From positions 243,602 through 307,601 of the forward strand of contig WXFD01000043.1 in the NCBI GenBank assembly GCA_009877105.1: a stretch of DNA of 64,000 bases, in the 5' to 3' direction. This document shows positions 52,224 through 60,871 of this stretch, one piece after another; position 1 is the first letter of the stretch; each line of letters starts with the position of its first letter. This DNA is from Bacteroidales bacterium. Lineage in GTDB: Bacteria > Bacteroidota > Bacteroidia > Bacteroidales > VadinHA17. Below the pieces are notes generated by a model. It did not search any database, was not told the origin of the DNA, and was given only the letters and a program-made list of their open reading frames with translations. Made by a program: the position numbers and the translations under genes.

Positions 52224-53219
52224 ATGAACTCATTTGGAGAAGTATTCAGGGTGTCTATTTTTGGTGAATCGCATGGCAATTCGATTGGTGCTGTCATTGA
52301 TGGCTGCCCGCCCGGTATTCCCGTCACTGCTGATGATTTTGTTCATGATCTTTCGCGCAGGCGGAGCGGAAGGACGGGCACCACAAAGCGTCATGAACCT
52401 GATAAGCCTGAAATACTCAGCGGTATTTTCAATGACCACACCACCGGATCGCCGATAACCGTTATTACCAGGAACAGTGACAAGATATCCTCAGATTATG
52501 ATGATTTCAGAAACATCCCGCGGCCGGGTCATGCAGACTTTACCGCAGGTATAAAATACTCGGGATTTTCCGACATGCGCGGGAGCGGTCATTTTTCCGG
52601 ACGGATAACATGGGGTCTCGTTGCTGCGGGCGTGATTGCAAAAAAGATTCTGCAACCTGCCGAAATATCCGCCAGACTAATTTCGGCAGGCGGCAACCCT
52701 GATATTGAGTCGGCTATTGAAAAAGCTGTTTTGGAGAATGATTCCATAGGAGGAATAATCGAATGCAAGGTCACGAATCCACGCAAGGCAATCGGAGAAC
52801 CTTTTTTCTATTCGGTTGAATCGGCCATTAGCCATATTGTTTTTTCAATTCCTGCAATCAAGGGTGTTGAATTTGGTTCAGGATTTTCTGCTGCATCAAT
52901 GAAAGGCTCGGTGCATAATGATCCGATTATTGACGGGACAGGACGAACGCTCACCAATAATGCCGGCGGCATTAACGGAGGGATTACCAACGGAAATGAG
53001 ATTTTGTTCCGTGTGGCAGTTAAGCCGACTTCATCAACGGGCGCGGAGCAGAGAACATATGATTTCAGCACCGGTCAACTTACGGCTCTTAAAGTCAAAG
53101 GGCGGCATGATACATGCATCGCGCTGCGGATACCGGTGATTGTTGAAGCTGCCGCTGCAATCGCCCTGGCTGACCTGCTGCTCCTCGACAGGGGAATTCA
53201 TGGTTCAAGGAGTCTTTAA
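52224..53219 (+). CDS. aroC: Chorismate synthase
   Basis: Seventh shikimate step: EPSP to chorismate using reduced FMN. 331 residues, about 25 shorter than E. coli AroC. 'SIFGESHGNSIGAVIDGCPPGI' carries the N-terminal catalytic His. 'DLSRRRSGRTGTTKRHEPDK' and 'RNIPRPGHADFTAGIKY' are standard. The block normally GGGRSSARET reads 'RGSGHFSGRITWGLVAAG' here, a variant seen in some anaerobes. 'RGRHDTC'-like 'KVKGRHDTCIALRIPVIVEAAAAIALAD' gives the second catalytic His. Downstream of aroB; a terminator follows. Confidence 0.93.
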   Translation: MNSFGEVFRVSIFGESHGNSIGAVIDGCPPGIPVTADDFVHDLSRRRSGRTGTTKRHEPDKPEILSGIFNDHTTGSPITVITRNSDKISSDYDDFRNIPRPGHADFTAGIKYSGFSDMRGSGHFSGRITWGLVAAGVIAKKILQPAEISARLISAGGNPDIESAIEKAVLENDSIGGIIECKVTNPRKAIGEPFFYSVESAISHIVFSIPAIKGVEFGSGFSAASMKGSVHNDPIIDGTGRTLTNNAGGINGGITNGNEILFRVAVKPTSSTGAEQRTYDFSTGQLTALKVKGRHDTCIALRIPVIVEAAAAIALADLLLLDRGIHGSRSL

Positions 53220-53251
53220 AACAATCTGACTATTTAAAAGGTCACTGAATG

Positions 53252-53279
53252 GAATCCCTTTCCGGGGGAATCATTTTTT
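53252..53279 (+). terminator. Terminator after aroC
   Basis: GAATCCC (53252-53258) pairs with GGGAATC (53266-53272) with one A-A mismatch, followed by ATTTTTT to 53279. It overlaps the 3' end of the convergent tilS gene. Confidence 0.45.
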
Positions 53280-54608
53280 GGCCCTGACTTTCAGAATCCT
53301 TTCAGTTGCAGGAGTGATTTTGAATCTGTCATCGATCCTTTCCCCGATGATCCATGCTATTCTACCTTCTGATTCAAGAAGCAGAATCTCCTCTTTCTTA
53401 ACGATTGAGAATTTCCTGTCGGTGAAGTAATCGCTGAGTTTTTTCCTGTGTGTCATCCCCAGGGGTACAAAACTATCGCCCGGTTTCCAGTTCCGGATAA
53501 CCAGGGGAAAGCTGATTTTTGAAAAGTCAAGGCAGGCGATATTCCTGTCATCAGGAATAAGAAAGCCGGGTGCCATAGAGATTATTTCAGCTGATTCGAT
53601 CCCCGCCGAAACTGAAAGCTCTTCAATGTTATTTATTTCACACCAGACGGTCTTATGGCTTTCCACCAGCGGTTTCACAATCAGGTAGTCCCTGTTTCTG
53701 ATTATTGAATGTGAACTTGTTGTAATTCTGCTGCCGCTGGTCCCCCGTATCAAACAAATAAGATCGGTTATCAGCGGGCCGGTGATTCCATAAGGTTTCA
53801 GCAATTCGAACAAGATGGTTCTGTTTTCAATATACGGGATGAGATTTTTGATTTTTATTTGCACGATCCCCTTTTCCGGAAAAGCAGTTTCTTTTCCCAC
53901 GATTGCCAGGTAACGACTGACAATGTCACTTGTTTCGGAAAGCCTTTCAGCCGTGTCGTTGAGGATTGTCTCAATCCCCGGGTTGATCTCCTTCAGCAGC
54001 GGGATGAGAACATGTCTTATCTTGTTCCTGGTATATTTTATGTCAAGGTTTGATCTGTCTTCCCTGAACGGGATCTTTTCCTGTTTGCTGTATTCTTCAA
54101 TCTGTGCACGTGTTGCAAAAAGGAGGGGCCGGATAATCCTGTTGCTTATGGGCTTCATCCCGGTAAGTCCCTTTAGCCCTGTCCCTCTTACAAGGTTTAT
54201 CAGAAGAGTTTCGATGTTGTCATTAAGGTTGTGGCCGACTGCAATGAGATCATAATTACCGGCTGACCTGATTTCTTCAAACCATTGATAGCGTAATTCG
54301 CGGGCCGCCATCTGAACCGAAATACCATTTTCCCTAGCAAATCCTGAAGTGTCAAATTTCTTCACAAAAAAAGGCACATTATAGGCTTCAGCTGTTTTTG
54401 CCACCAGTACCTCATCGTTGTCTGATTCCGTGCCTCTCAGGCAAAAATTACAATGGGCCATGGCCGTTTTGAAACCTCCGGTGATAAAAAGACGGGTCAT
54501 TACCATCGAATCGATGCCTCCGCTCACCCCAAGGAGGATCCTGTCATCGGTCCTGCATAAGTTGTTTTTTTCAATATATTCAAGAAAATCCGCAAGCATG
54601 TCGTTCAT
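53271..54608 (-). CDS. tilS: tRNA(Ile)-lysidine synthase
   Basis: Converts the wobble cytidine of tRNA-Ile(CAU) to lysidine with ATP, letting it read AUA. 445 residues. The N-terminal PP-loop 'LLGVSGGIDSMVMTRLF' (SGGIDS at 29-34), 'MAHCNFCLRGTESDNDEVLV', 'AVGHNLNDNIETLLINLVRGTGLKGLTGM' and 'LLFATRAQIEEYSKQEKIPFREDRSNLDIKYTRNKIRH' are hallmark regions. The C-terminal TilS_C domain is present ('FVPLGMTHRKKLSDYFTDRKF', 'IAWIIGERIDDRFKIT'). It is 5 bp from the BamA/TamA-like gene upstream in the same direction. Confidence 0.96.
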   Translation of the reverse strand: MNDMLADFLEYIEKNNLCRTDDRILLGVSGGIDSMVMTRLFITGGFKTAMAHCNFCLRGTESDNDEVLVAKTAEAYNVPFFVKKFDTSGFARENGISVQMAARELRYQWFEEIRSAGNYDLIAVGHNLNDNIETLLINLVRGTGLKGLTGMKPISNRIIRPLLFATRAQIEEYSKQEKIPFREDRSNLDIKYTRNKIRHVLIPLLKEINPGIETILNDTAERLSETSDIVSRYLAIVGKETAFPEKGIVQIKIKNLIPYIENRTILFELLKPYGITGPLITDLICLIRGTSGSRITTSSHSIIRNRDYLIVKPLVESHKTVWCEINNIEELSVSAGIESAEIISMAPGFLIPDDRNIACLDFSKISFPLVIRNWKPGDSFVPLGMTHRKKLSDYFTDRKFSIVKKEEILLLESEGRIAWIIGERIDDRFKITPATERILKVRAKK

Positions 54609-54613
54609 TTAAC

Positions 54614-56563
54614 CTATTTGTATGGCAGCAGGGACGGTATATCCGGTTCAAAATTCCTGGGCCGGAGCAACTGTTCTCCTGTTATTAGCAGGTTATTAAG
54701 CCTCGAATAGTCGGGAGGATTAGGAAAGAAAGCCAGTCGCATCTGGAATGTATTGAATACCATATTCTCATTTCTTATTCTTATACCCAGGCCAATGGCT
54801 GAAAGGAAATCACCGCTGGCCGGAGTCTCATTTGTGCCAAAAAGGAATCCGAAATCAGCGAAGCCAAAAAACGCGAACTTGAAACCATAAAAGCTGACAG
54901 GACTGAACACCACTGACTCGAGGTTGAACGACAGCCTCTGGGTTCCTCCGATTGAGTCATTTCTGAAACCCGAGAATCCGTTTTCACGGTTAAAAACCAG
55001 GAATTCATCGTAATACCTGTCGAATCCCCGGGTGTAATCGATGTTCACAAAGTTCCTTACACGAGATCGTCCTGCATATAACAGGTTTGAAATGTATCTT
55101 GTTCTCAGCATTACCATTCCCTGTTCAGTCTGGCTGTTATTGAGGAAGACCGAGAATCCGGCAGAACCATAAAAATATCCCAGCTTATTTACTGACTGGC
55201 CGAATGAAAAGCCTGTTCCCATATAAAGCCGGTTCTTGAATTCGCTTGTTTCCCATCCTGCCGTGATGTCGGCCAGTACTCCATAGGGCACATCCTCAGT
55301 TCTTCCATAGCTGTATATAAGATTTGTCTTGTAATATTTCTGCACGGAAAGCATCATTGAACCGAGGATTATCCTGTACTTCTGAAGATTCCTGTACGAA
55401 TCGGGGAGGATAAACGGCCTGTCGAAAACATTGTTATTGGTATATCTTCCTCCGATTACCAGGCGTACAACATTCTCCGGATCAATCAGGAACGATCTGG
55501 ACAGCCAGTAATCCTGGAGATTGTATTTCACCGGCGCAGGTATGGTCAGTGAGTCAAGATCCTCTGTTGTTGACATCTGCCTGAGTGAGATTCCTCCTGC
55601 ATATTTGGTGGTTGAGCTTACAAATCTTCTGCCCAGGTCGAAACCGTATGTTTTCTTCCCTGGTCCGTCATAATAATATACTCCGAGGTTTATGAACGAC
55701 CTGTTTATGTTGTTTGCAAGATATTGAATTCCAATACCGGGAGATTCGGCATACCTGGAATCGTATGGGACCTCCACGCGGAATTCATGACCTATTCCAA
55801 AAATATTCTTTTCGAATACAGATACCGTTCCCTTTTTTAAGCTCCCGATATTGGCAGATGCTCCAAGTGAATAGATATCCTTCGTCAGGACCATTATATC
55901 GGCTTCATTGTCAGACACCGGAATCACCATGATCCTGGCATCGGCAATAAATGGCAGGTCTCTCAGGAGCCGCTCATTATCACTTAGCTGAATGGGTGAG
56001 ATCGTGTCGCCCGGAGTAAAAAGGAGGTTTTTTCTTATTATCCGTTCACTGGTGTTGATGTGGGTGGAATTGAGCAGCCTCTCCAGACCGTTCGGTGCGA
56101 ACACCTCGGGGTTGTTGATGTCTGATCCGAACACGCTGAGTTCCCTGATCTTTATGCTCCTAATTCTTTTTCCTGAATGGATCACATAATTAAATTCGCT
56201 GGTACTGCTAATTGTCCTGCCGGAAGGAGAATGAGGCTGAATTACTAAAAAATCGTACAGTTTGCGGGTTACAAGCGTTTTTGCTGCGCGGCTTTTAAGT
56301 GAGTCAAGAAAAATCATTGTGCGGTCATACCTAAGCCCTGACAGGGGGATGAGAGTGTCAGGCAGCCGGGGTCCGGGGTCCAGCAGCAATAGCCTAATAT
56401 GGCCGGTATTCATTACCGGTACCCCGGGAGGATTTTGCATTATTGAATCAGGATACTGAATTGTTTGCGGTAGTGCCTGCAGAGGGAGAAACAGAAATAC
56501 CGGAACAAGAATTGAAATATGGAATATCCGGAAATAACCCGTTTTTGGGATATCATGTTTCAT
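54614..56563 (-). CDS. BamA/TamA-like outer-membrane protein
   Basis: 649 residues. A signal peptide (about 1-33), then POTRA-like segments at about 130-240 ('IRSIKIRELSVFGSDINNPE', 'IIRKNLLFTPGDTISPIQLSDNERLLRDLPFIADARIMVIP', a typical POTRA core), then a 16-strand-style barrel (about 260-649: 'ASANIGSLKKGTVSVFEKNIFG', 'LRQMSTTEDLDSL', 'FFGFADFGFLFGTN'). This matches the Omp85 plan of outer-membrane assembly or translocation factors, with one or two POTRA domains rather than BamA's five. Its start overlaps the upstream unknown gene by 11 bp, so the two are coupled. Confidence 0.83.
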   Translation of the reverse strand: MKHDIPKTGYFRIFHISILVPVFLFLPLQALPQTIQYPDSIMQNPPGVPVMNTGHIRLLLLDPGPRLPDTLIPLSGLRYDRTMIFLDSLKSRAAKTLVTRKLYDFLVIQPHSPSGRTISSTSEFNYVIHSGKRIRSIKIRELSVFGSDINNPEVFAPNGLERLLNSTHINTSERIIRKNLLFTPGDTISPIQLSDNERLLRDLPFIADARIMVIPVSDNEADIMVLTKDIYSLGASANIGSLKKGTVSVFEKNIFGIGHEFRVEVPYDSRYAESPGIGIQYLANNINRSFINLGVYYYDGPGKKTYGFDLGRRFVSSTTKYAGGISLRQMSTTEDLDSLTIPAPVKYNLQDYWLSRSFLIDPENVVRLVIGGRYTNNNVFDRPFILPDSYRNLQKYRIILGSMMLSVQKYYKTNLIYSYGRTEDVPYGVLADITAGWETSEFKNRLYMGTGFSFGQSVNKLGYFYGSAGFSVFLNNSQTEQGMVMLRTRYISNLLYAGRSRVRNFVNIDYTRGFDRYYDEFLVFNRENGFSGFRNDSIGGTQRLSFNLESVVFSPVSFYGFKFAFFGFADFGFLFGTNETPASGDFLSAIGLGIRIRNENMVFNTFQMRLAFFPNPPDYSRLNNLLITGEQLLRPRNFEPDIPSLLPYK

Positions 56564-57263
56564 GAGTTTTATTAATCAAAACGTCATCTGAATTAAACTG
56601 GAATCCAAGACGTTTGCCAGTGATTACCCGGGAATGCTGGATTTTGGCCTCTGCCTGTCCCACTGTAGCTATCTTGACAGTGTCGTAAGGGGGTACCAGC
56701 AGATCAAATTCGAGTGAATATTGAATAGCAGTTGAGATTATCGTCTGTAATGAGTCCCTGCTGACAGATTCATTCCCGTAATTTGAAAACAGCATTCCCA
56801 TCTGACGCTTGCCTTCCACAAAGTATTGATTTTCATGGTTTATAAATATCCTGGCAATAAGATATCCAAGATCATCCAGCCTGCTGTACCTGAAAGAATC
56901 AAAAAGGAAGTTGTAGATGTTAATTATTCCGGAATAGGCATTCAGCCTGTTCTTTTGTATATAAGGTGTTTTCCAGGCAGGATGATCCCTGTCGAACTGA
57001 AATACATTCGAGTGCATGCTGAAAAGGAGAATGTCACCTGCTACCTTAAGCTGTGCATCAAAATTGCTGCGATCGGTATACTCCAGCCTTATTCTTGGAT
57101 CTATATTCCCAAGATTCGCATTCACGTCCTTTGCCAGGTTTTTAAGTATATCCTTGATCACGCTGAACCACTCCAGGGTAATGTCATATACTTTTTGTTT
57201 CAGCAGGGATTTTTGCTTCAGTGTCCCGACGATAATCTGCTTTTTATCTTCAGTTTCAGGCAT
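56553..57263 (-). CDS. Conserved-type hypothetical protein (236 aa), coupled to Omp85-like gene
   Basis: Soluble protein without signal peptide or obvious motif. The first 50 residues are helical and lysine-rich. The middle contains 'RIRLEYTDRSNFDAQLKVAGDILLFSMHSNVFQFD' and 'NEYFVEGKRQ'-like 'NHENQYFVEGKRQMGMLFSNYG', with 'VPPYDTVKIATVGQAEAKIQHSRVITGKRLGFQFNSDDVLIN' at the end. I believe it belongs to a Bacteroidota-restricted family but cannot name a domain. The 11-bp overlap with the Omp85-like gene suggests the pair works in one process (inference). Confidence 0.75.
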   Translation of the reverse strand: MPETEDKKQIIVGTLKQKSLLKQKVYDITLEWFSVIKDILKNLAKDVNANLGNIDPRIRLEYTDRSNFDAQLKVAGDILLFSMHSNVFQFDRDHPAWKTPYIQKNRLNAYSGIINIYNFLFDSFRYSRLDDLGYLIARIFINHENQYFVEGKRQMGMLFSNYGNESVSRDSLQTIISTAIQYSLEFDLLVPPYDTVKIATVGQAEAKIQHSRVITGKRLGFQFNSDDVLINKTHET

Positions 57264-57409
57264 GATGAATGTATATAGTATTAACTGGCATCTAATTTAG
57301 TAAATTTAATATAAACCGATATCCACTATTTTTGTGGTATGTCAGGATGAAGACCGGGACGGCCGCATGAAGTCAGCCTTGGCAGCACGAGTCTGGCGAG
57401 GAAATCCGG

Positions 57410-58885
57410 TCAGTATGATCTTGCAAAAAGAACTCTTCTTCCGGAAGGTTTTCCCGAATAGATGCATTTCCCTTCTTCAGCTGCAGAATCAAACGGTATG
57501 CATCGGATGGTTGCCTTTGTTTCTTCCTTGATTTTTTCTTCTGTTTCAGCTGTTTCGTCCCAGTGTGCGGAAATGAATCCCCCGCTGCTGTTGAGCACTT
57601 CAACGAAGTCGCTCCATTTGTCGAGCCTGAATGTGTTGTCATTCCTGAACCTGAGGGCCCTTTCAAAGATATTTTTCTGGATCTGGTTCAACAGTTCATG
57701 TATCCGGTTTATGATACTTTCCATGGGAACGGTCTCCTTGGCCAGAGTATCCCTCCTGGCTATTTCTGCAGTTCCGTTCTTAAGATCCCTTGGGCCTATG
57801 GCAATTCTTACAGGCACGCCTTTCAGTTCATAATCGGCAAATTTCCATCCCGGTTTATTTGTTTCCCTGTTGTCATATTTCACTGATAATCCCGATCTTT
57901 CAAGTTCTGCCTTCAATGCTTCCGCTTTTTCACTGATGCTGCTGAGTTCATCGGCCGATTTGTAAATTGGAACAATTACAACCTGAAGGGGAGCCAGTTT
58001 AGGAGGCAGTATCAGCCCGTGATTGTCAGAGTGTGCCATTATCAGTGCACCGACCATCCTTGTCGACAGTCCCCACGATGTGGCCCAGACGTATTCAAGT
58101 CGGCCGTTCCTGTCAGTGAACTGAACATCAAATGCCTTTGCAAAATTCTGGCCGAGAAAATGACTGGTTCCGGCCTGCAGTGATTTTCCATCCTGCATTA
58201 AAGCCTCAATGGTGTAGGTGTCAAGCGCTCCCGCAAACCTTTCACTGGCAGTTTTATATCCTTTATACACAGGAAGGGCCATAAAATTCTCTGCAAATTC
58301 CGAATAGACATTTATCATCCTTTCAGTTTCCTCAACAGCTTCTTCCCGGGTGGCGTGGGCTGTATGACCCTCCTGCCAGAGAAATTCAGCAGTTCTGAGA
58401 AAAAGCCTTGTCCGCATCTCCCATCTTACCACATTGGCCCACTGATTGATCAGAATAGGCAGATCACGATACGATTGTATCCAGTTCTTGTATGAGTTCC
58501 AGATTATTGTTTCAGAGGTCGGCCGGATGATCAGTTCTTCCTCAAGTTTTGCCTCCGGATCTACCACTACCCCTTTGCCGGTCTCGTCAGTTTTCAGGCG
58601 GTAATGAGTTACCACCGCACATTCCTTAGCGAATCCTTCAACATGCGCAGCTTCCCTGCTGAAAAAGGATTTTGGAATGAACAGCGGGAAATACGCATTG
58701 ACATGACCCGTTGCCTTGAACATCCTGTCGAGCTCGGCCTGGATCTTTTCCCATATGGCATACCCGTATGGTTTTATTACCATGCATCCCCTGACTGCTG
58801 AATTTTCAGCCAGATCAGCCTTTATAACCAGATCATTGTACCATTGTGCATAATTTTCATCCCTGTTTGTAAGAAATTTCGCCAT
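57410..58885 (-). CDS. proS: Prolyl-tRNA synthetase (type without editing domain)
   Basis: Charges tRNA-Pro. 491 residues, the short archaeal/eukaryote-like type: class II catalytic core with motif 1 '[22 protein letters not shown]', '[62 protein letters not shown]' (motif 2) and '[33 protein letters not shown]' (motif 3). Anticodon-binding domain '[14 protein letters not shown]'. ProRS-C ends with '[30 protein letters not shown]', the usual terminal Tyr. No INS editing domain. Monocistronic with a predicted promoter. Confidence 0.97.
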   Translation of the reverse strand: MAKFLTNRDENYAQWYNDLVIKADLAENSAVRGCMVIKPYGYAIWEKIQAELDRMFKATGHVNAYFPLFIPKSFFSREAAHVEGFAKECAVVTHYRLKTDETGKGVVVDPEAKLEEELIIRPTSETIIWNSYKNWIQSYRDLPILINQWANVVRWEMRTRLFLRTAEFLWQEGHTAHATREEAVEETERMINVYSEFAENFMALPVYKGYKTASERFAGALDTYTIEALMQDGKSLQAGTSHFLGQNFAKAFDVQFTDRNGRLEYVWATSWGLSTRMVGALIMAHSDNHGLILPPKLAPLQVVIVPIYKSADELSSISEKAEALKAELERSGLSVKYDNRETNKPGWKFADYELKGVPVRIAIGPRDLKNGTAEIARRDTLAKETVPMESIINRIHELLNQIQKNIFERALRFRNDNTFRLDKWSDFVEVLNSSGGFISAHWDETAETEEKIKEETKATIRCIPFDSAAEEGKCIYSGKPSGRRVLFARSY

Positions 58886-58921
58886 TGTTCGGTTAATATT
58901 TGTCTTTGGAAATTAAGTCCG

Positions 58922-58954
58922 TAAAAATAGATATAAAACTTGATAATTAACAAA
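58922..58954 (-). promoter_or_regulatory. Putative promoter of proS
   Basis: On the minus strand TTTG (58954-58951), a 21-bp spacer and TATTTTTA (58929-58922), one mismatch from consensus. Leader about 30 nt. Confidence 0.45.
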
Positions 58955-59391
58955 CCAGGGATACACCATGAGACCTGTTAATTAAGGTTATCTCTGATGC
59001 ATCATTTAGCGGCACATCCGAGTCCTGGCCAGACAGTACCGGCAGCGGCGGTTACAGGTACCCGGTGCCACGGATGACCGGGCTTAATGAACAGATTTTT
59101 CAAAATGATAGTAAATGACTGATTATCAGCAGATACGTTTGTTGTATACAAGCGGCACGAACAATAAAAGCAAAAGCTGCTTCGTTGATATTACTATTAC
59201 GTATACCGGGCATCCGGATAACCCGTATGAATATGGCATGAAGCGATGAAGCCTTATAAACCTGCCATGTATTAGGCCCTGCATCATCCGGTTGCAGATA
59301 CCGCTAATCTGGTTGGCTGATAAGGCAATTGGAGCATTCCGTGAGGCAGAATAGAGTTTTTTACCATCGGCGGGTTTTGATTGTAAATAAA

Positions 59392-59420
59392 TTGTAACTT
59401 CGTGAAAAGTATTAAATTTG
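59392..59420 (+). promoter_or_regulatory. Putative promoter of the Tyr-rich lipoprotein gene
   Basis: TTG (59392-59394), an 18-bp spacer and TAAATTTG (59413-59420), a perfect -7 element. Leader about 85 nt, ending in a purine-rich stretch before the ATG. Confidence 0.45.
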
Positions 59421-59511
59421 CCTTACCTGACAAGATCCTGCTGAGAAACAAATAATTTGGTACAGTATTTGTTTACGGACAGATGAATGACAATGATTAA
59501 AAAGGAAAAAG

Positions 59512-60789
59512 ATGAAAGCATTTCACTGCATATCCGGAGTTGTTCTTCTCACACTGGCCTCCTGTTCCTCAGGTCTTTATGTGGGAACTGAATACGATGA
59601 TCTTTACTTTCAAAGTGCCGACAAACCTGTTGTTCGCATACACTCTGCAACAAACCAGGCAATAGTTGAAAGGGATCTCAGGTCGGATAATTATTACGAC
59701 AATATTTATGCGGCAGATACACTCGTTTCAGGGGAGTTTTCCAATGCAGCCAATTACGATAATGCAGTAATCAATAATAATTATTACTTTAATGATTATT
59801 CATATTCGGGCAGGTTAAACAGGTTTTACGGGAATTACTTCTATCCTTACTGGAGAGATCCCTTCTACCTGATGCCTTCATTCGGCTACAGCTATTACGG
59901 CCTGCCATACTATAGTCCGTATTATTACGATCCCTTTTACTACGATCCGTTCTACTATGGTTACGGCGGATTTTACAGCAGTTTCTATTTCGGATACGGG
60001 GGGTTATATAACAGGTTTTATTACCCGTATTATTACGGATATTACTCACCTTTTTACCATCATTATTACTGGTACGATAAAGATTACGGGATCGCCTATG
60101 GCAGAAGGGAGCGTCCCAGCACATATTCCTCAAGATGGTCGGGAGGTACCGGACTCGCCCCGCAGGGTTCAGCATCACGCAGGGCAACAGCCGTTTCAGA
60201 TGCCGGAGTTTCTTCAGGTACGGGCGCATCTTCTTCAGGCAATATTGTATCTTCAACCTCCAGAAGGGCCCCTTCCTCAACGGGAGCCACCGGGCAAAGC
60301 GGAACCGCGGCTGACAGAAGGCTTGTTCAGGATCCTGCAGGATCAGCAGGTAGTAATATTACCGGAACACAGTCGAGAAGAAGTTCTGCAGACTCCAGGC
60401 CCGAATACAATTCTGCCAACAGGAGCTATACCCCCAGCTACAGCAATCCCAGGATGAGCACCAGACCATCTTACAACAACACAAGGATCAATCAGGGTTC
60501 CAATAGTTCTGTCGGCTCCGTTCAGAGATCAGCACCGAATCCTTCCATCGGAAGAAGCAGCTCTCCGGCCATTCAGCAAAGATCAGGATCCTCTTCATAC
60601 AGCGGCACAAGGAGTTATTCGACTCCTTCAAGGAGGAGTTCTGGCAGTGGCCTGTCATCAGGTTCCTACTACAGGTCCTCAGGTGGCAGCTCCTCATTCG
60701 GCTCGGGCTCCAGGAGCAGCGGCGGATCCTTTTCGGGATCATCATCCTCGGGCAGTTCATCCTCAGGTTCATCCGGCAGAAGGAGATAA
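59512..60789 (+). CDS. Tyrosine-rich and serine/glycine-rich lipoprotein
   Basis: 425-residue lipoprotein: signal ending in the lipobox LASC (Cys18). Residues about 20-85 are ordinary. Residues about 90-200 are extremely Tyr/Phe/Pro/Gly-rich ('YGLPYYSPYYYDPFYYDP', 'YYPYYYGYYSPFYHHYYW'). The remaining 220 residues are Ser/Gly/Arg-rich and low complexity, ending 'SSGSSSSGSSGRRR'. Such proteins are common in Bacteroidota and unnamed. Tyr-rich tracts may give adhesive or self-associating properties (inference). The tail has no sorting domain I can recognise. It is followed by the FadL-like porin, which may be cotranscribed. Confidence 0.85.
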   Translation: MKAFHCISGVVLLTLASCSSGLYVGTEYDDLYFQSADKPVVRIHSATNQAIVERDLRSDNYYDNIYAADTLVSGEFSNAANYDNAVINNNYYFNDYSYSGRLNRFYGNYFYPYWRDPFYLMPSFGYSYYGLPYYSPYYYDPFYYDPFYYGYGGFYSSFYFGYGGLYNRFYYPYYYGYYSPFYHHYYWYDKDYGIAYGRRERPSTYSSRWSGGTGLAPQGSASRRATAVSDAGVSSGTGASSSGNIVSSTSRRAPSSTGATGQSGTAADRRLVQDPAGSAGSNITGTQSRRSSADSRPEYNSANRSYTPSYSNPRMSTRPSYNNTRINQGSNSSVGSVQRSAPNPSIGRSSSPAIQQRSGSSSYSGTRSYSTPSRRSSGSGLSSGSYYRSSGGSSSFGSGSRSSGGSFSGSSSSGSSSSGSSGRRR

Positions 60790-60871
60790 CAAGCATCTCA
60801 TTCATAATAATAGTTCCAGTTCATTCTGTTAAAAGAGTGCAGGTATCGGTTTAACCAAAAAATTAAATTCA

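Larger units (their letters stand above)
58886..59511. other. 626-bp gap between proS and the Tyr-rich lipoprotein gene
   Basis: Apart from the two divergent promoters listed I recognise no gene, RNA or repeat. The central 400 bp are moderately GC-rich without a sustained reading frame. Confidence 0.5.
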
